A stretch of 22,890 nt of DNA, from contig JACQRD010000038.1 of assembly GCA_016206675.1 (NCBI GenBank), forward strand, positions 1-22,890, given 5' to 3'. Numbering within the stretch: the first letter of the stretch is position 1; the number at the start of each line of letters is the position of its first letter. Positions 20,802-22,890 of the stretch are shown piece by piece. The position numbers and the translations under genes are program-made. Below the pieces are notes generated by a model. That model was not told the DNA's origin, did not search any database, and saw nothing but the letters and a program-made list of their open reading frames with translations. This DNA is from Candidatus Omnitrophota bacterium (GTDB taxonomy: Bacteria; Omnitrophota; Gorgyraeia; Aquiviventales; Aquiviventaceae).

Positions 20802-20875
20802 GAAGCGAGAAGCAAGAAGCTGGAGGCTGGAAAACGCCTCGATGCAGTTTCCAGCTTCTAGCTTCCGGCCTCCTG
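20802..20875. repeat. Inverted array of 7-base words (GAAGCTG family)
   Basis: The left half has five units in register: GAAGCGA, GAAGCAA, GAAGCTG, GAGGCTG and GAAAACG. The right half, in reverse complement, reads GGAGGCC, GGAAGCT, AGAAGCT, GGAAA. It fills the gap between sufU and sufT and supplies the last codons of sufU. Confidence 0.75.
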
Positions 20876-21313
20876 TTTCTGCCCCTTGTATGACTGCAAT
20901 CCTTGCTCAACGATATTCCACGACAACGCCGCGCATTTGACGCGCACGGGAAACTTGCGCACGCCGGAGAGCGCTTCCAGATCGCCCAGATCGACCGACG
21001 GATCCAGCTTGCGGCCCTGCATCAGCCCCTGCATCGTCTCGATGATGCGCCGGGCCTGCGGCAGCGTCTTGCCTTCCAGCTGGGCGGCGAGCATGGAGGC
21101 GGCCGCCTGGCTGATGGCGCAGCCCTTGCCGTGGAACCGCACCTGGCCGATCTGCCCGTTGGCCAGCGCGATGTCGAAACCGAGCTCATCGCCGCAGAGC
21201 GGGTTGCTGCCCTCGGCGTGAATCGGCGCATTCGGCAGCGCGCCCTTGTGCGCCGAGCTCTTGAAGTGATCCAGGATCACTTCCCGATACAGCTCATCGA
21301 GCTGTTCGATCAT
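20858..21313 (-). CDS. sufU: SufU-type iron-sulfur scaffold/sulfur acceptor
   Basis: 151 residues. MIEQLDELYREVILDHFKSS is the SufU/IscU start. The three ligand cysteines are in NPLCGDEL (Cys40, followed by Asp42), GKGCAIS (Cys65) and VRVKCAALSWN. The extra spacing after the second Cys fits SufU, which accepts sulfur from SufS through a zinc site. The frame extends about 31 codons upstream, but only through a palindromic repeat; the ATG at 21313 is right at the repeat edge, and the repeat supplies AGGTGGTAGG as ribosome binding site. The C-terminal KGQKQEAGS runs into another repeat. Follows sufS in the operon, the expected pair. Confidence 0.9.
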   Translation of the reverse strand: MIEQLDELYREVILDHFKSSAHKGALPNAPIHAEGSNPLCGDELGFDIALANGQIGQVRFHGKGCAISQAAASMLAAQLEGKTLPQARRIIETMQGLMQGRKLDPSVDLGDLEALSGVRKFPVRVKCAALSWNIVEQGLQSYKGQKQEAGS

Positions 21314-21464
21314 CCTACCACCTGCCGCTGTCCGCCGTAGGCGGACGGCCAGCGAACGATGACTACATCCGCTAGTACGCTGGCCTGGCGGCTCACAGCA
21401 GACCACCCTCTATAACAGCCATCAAGTCAAATCCTACAACGCCGCCTCCGGCAGGCGGTGGGAT
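21312..21464. repeat. Second multi-hairpin palindromic element, between sufS and sufU
   Basis: The ends are inverted repeats (ATCCTACCACCTGCC from 21312; GGCAGGCGGTGGGAT to 21464; 13 of 15 match) and resemble those of the element in the hemerythrin gene. Inside are GTCCGCC-GTA-GGCGGAC (21330-21346) and GGCCAGCG/CGCTGGCC (21347-21385). It fills the 150 bases between the sufS stop and the sufU start. Confidence 0.7.
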
Positions 21465-22711
21465 CATTTCACAGCTGCGCGGGCCGGCCTGGCAAAGAAC
21501 GCCTGGGCCGCACGGATCGCCTCCGCCAGCCGGTCGACCTCATCCTTCGTGTTATAGATGTAGAAGCTGGCCCGCGCGGTGGCCGCCACGCCGAGCCGGC
21601 GCATCAAGGGCTTGGCGCAGTGATGCCCGGCCCGCACCGCCACGCCTTCGGCATCCAGCACCGTGCCGACATCGTGCGGGTGCAGCCCGTCCAGATTGAA
21701 GGAGACGGCCCCGCCGCGAACGGCGCCATCCGACGGCCCATAGAGGGTCAGGCCCTCGATGCGGCCCAGCTGTTCAAGCGCGTAGCGGGTCAGCTCCACC
21801 TCATGGGCGCGCACCTGTTCCATGCCAAGGCGCTCAAGATAGGCCAGCGCTTCGCCGAAGGCGATGACGTCGGCGATATTCGGCGTGCCCGCCTCAAACT
21901 TCCAGGGAATCTCATTCCACGTGGAGGAGGTCAGCTGCACATCGGAGATCATTTCTCCGCCGCCCAAGAAGGGGTCCATGGACTCCAGCAGCGTTTCGCG
22001 CGCCCACAAGACACCCACCCCGGTGGGCCCGAGCATCTTGTGCGCGGAAAAGGCCAGCGCGTCGCAGCCCAGCCGCTGCACATCCACCGGCAGATGCGGC
22101 ACGCTCTGCGCGCCATCGATGAGAACGAGCGCGCCAACCGCGTGGGCGCGGGCCGCAATCTCCTGCACTGGATTGATCGTGCCGAGCACGTTGGACATCT
22201 GCGTGATCGCCACCAGCTTCGTGCGCGGTGTAAGCCACCGGCTCAGCTCCTCAAGACGCAGCCGGCCGTCGTCGGTGATTGGGATAAACGCCAGTGATGC
22301 GCCTGTGGCTTTGGCGATCAACTGCCACGGCACCAAGTTGGAGTGGTGCTCCATCTCGGAGAGCAGGATCTGGTCGCCGGCCTTGAGGTTCGCGCGGCCC
22401 CAGGCGTTGGCGAAGAGGTTGGTGGCCTCGGTGGCGTTGCGGGTGAAGATGATGCTGCGCGATGAAGGCGCATGAATAAAGCGCGCGGCATGCTCTCTGA
22501 CCGCTTCGTAGGCCGCCGTCGCCTCTTCCGCCAGCGTATGGATGCCCCGGTGGATGTTGGCATTGGACTGGCTGTAATAGCGGGTCAGCGCTTCCAGCAC
22601 CTGGCGCGGCTTCTGCGTGGTGGCGGCGTTGTCGAGATACGTCAGGGGCTTGCCGTTGATCTGACGGCTTAGGATCGGAAAGTCATGTCGAATCTTCTGC
22701 GCGTCTAACAT
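21464..22711 (-). CDS. sufS: SufS cysteine desulfurase
   Basis: 415 residues from the ATG at 22711 (a second ATG directly upstream is possible). PLP-dependent enzyme releasing sulfur from cysteine as an enzyme persulfide. TYLDNAATTQKPRQVLEALT at the N-terminus, SEMEHHSNLVPW, LIDGAQSVPH (PLP-binding Asp and Gln), AFSAHKMLGPTGVGVLW with the Schiff-base Lys225, and RAGHHCAKPLM with catalytic Cys365 are all typical of the SufS (type II) group. Length is normal. Its TGA coincides with the edge of a palindromic repeat; an 8-base-word repeat lies just upstream, and there is no clear Shine-Dalgarno site. Operon order Rieske ferredoxin - sufS - sufU - sufT is common. Confidence 0.95.
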   Translation of the reverse strand: MLDAQKIRHDFPILSRQINGKPLTYLDNAATTQKPRQVLEALTRYYSQSNANIHRGIHTLAEEATAAYEAVREHAARFIHAPSSRSIIFTRNATEATNLFANAWGRANLKAGDQILLSEMEHHSNLVPWQLIAKATGASLAFIPITDDGRLRLEELSRWLTPRTKLVAITQMSNVLGTINPVQEIAARAHAVGALVLIDGAQSVPHLPVDVQRLGCDALAFSAHKMLGPTGVGVLWARETLLESMDPFLGGGEMISDVQLTSSTWNEIPWKFEAGTPNIADVIAFGEALAYLERLGMEQVRAHEVELTRYALEQLGRIEGLTLYGPSDGAVRGGAVSFNLDGLHPHDVGTVLDAEGVAVRAGHHCAKPLMRRLGVAATARASFYIYNTKDEVDRLAEAIRAAQAFFARPARAAVK

Positions 22712-22720
22712 CATAGATCC

Positions 22721-22800
22721 GTGAATGGGTGAATGGGTGAATGCGTGAATGGGTTAGGACATCTGATGCATTTACACATCGACGCATTCACCCATTTACG
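22721..22800. repeat. Inverted array of 8-base words (GTGAATGG family)
   Basis: Left half: GTGAATGG, GTGAATGG, GTGAATGC, GTGAATGG. Right half in reverse complement: GTAAATGG, GTGAATGC. Spacer of about 28 bases. It fills the gap between the Rieske-type gene and sufS and covers the stop codon of the former. Confidence 0.8.
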
Positions 22801-22890
22801 ATCTTTGAACCGCCTCGTTGACGTTCACCTTGACGGTGTCCCCTTCCACGCGCACCGGATACGAATGGATCGGCACCGCGGCGGGCAGGC
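22796..22890 (-). CDS. Rieske-type ferredoxin, C-terminal end (5' part outside window)
   Basis: 31 codons reading LPAAVPIHSYPVRVEGDTVK and then VNVNEAVQRS before a TAA. The pattern PL....P...YPVRVEGD.V.V is the usual C-terminal strand pair of Rieske [2Fe-2S] ferredoxins (oxygenase ferredoxin-subunit type), which are often encoded between sufD and sufS. The cluster motifs CxH and CxxH would lie outside the window, so the call rests on the tail and on context. The stop lies inside the GTGAATGG repeat. Confidence 0.6.
   Translation of the reverse strand, partial: LPAAVPIHSYPVRVEGDTVKVNVNEAVQRS

Noticed and set aside
22721..22754. Tandem GTGAATGG units considered as CRISPR repeats
   Set aside because: Units are only eight bases, directly adjacent without spacers, and are followed by an inverted copy.

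Overview
The window is a G+C-rich, gene-dense stretch from an uncultured Gram-negative bacterium; an outer-membrane porin-type barrel, a lipoprotein and several exported proteins point to two membranes. Nearly all genes lie on the minus strand, so transcription runs from high to low coordinates. The gene content suggests anaerobic or microaerobic life with nitrogen-oxide metabolism. The lineage cannot be fixed from the sequence. The mix of siroheme-dependent (Ahb) heme synthesis, NirK, System II cytochrome c maturation and many dispersed palindromic repeats would fit a deep-branching environmental phylum such as Nitrospirota, Methylomirabilota or Omnitrophota, but that is a guess.

Left part (1-7309): a heme and cytochrome c locus. 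In transcription order it holds an exported thioredoxin-fold protein, a 77-residue four-cysteine protein, AhbC (didecarboxysiroheme decarboxylase), a B12-binding radical SAM protein of unknown role, AhbD (heme b synthase), a broken multiheme cytochrome c gene and ResB. Start/stop overlaps (ATGA, TGATG) tie the radical SAM genes together. AhbC and AhbD make heme from siroheme, and ResB delivers heme to apocytochromes c outside the cytoplasmic membrane.

Middle (7469-14369): a TPR protein gene of lower G+C with its own promoter; a siroheme nitrite/sulfite reductase with a coupled 122-residue partner; then the operon hemerythrin protein - porin - copper nitrite reductase NirK. NirK carries every expected copper ligand and both catalytic residues.

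14477-18537: two Crp/Fnr-type regulators, a VIT1/CCC1 iron/manganese transporter, a protein resembling the linker domain of ResB-CcsA fusions, and a 540-base stretch without a convincing gene that contains a 13-codon ORF running into a long hairpin.

18538-20401: a small operon encoding a DUF2582-type winged helix, a basic protein, a double-CBS protein, a DUF2934 protein and a lipoprotein, preceded by an Fnr-box-like palindrome. 20413-22890: a SUF iron-sulfur assembly operon (Rieske ferredoxin end, sufS, sufU, sufT-like).

The most unusual structural feature is the repeat content. Two multi-hairpin palindromic elements share their ends (one sits in frame inside the hemerythrin gene), another palindrome sits in frame in the linker-domain gene, and three elements are built from 7- or 8-base words iterated in one direction and then in reverse complement. 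One of these also forms a textbook intrinsic terminator.
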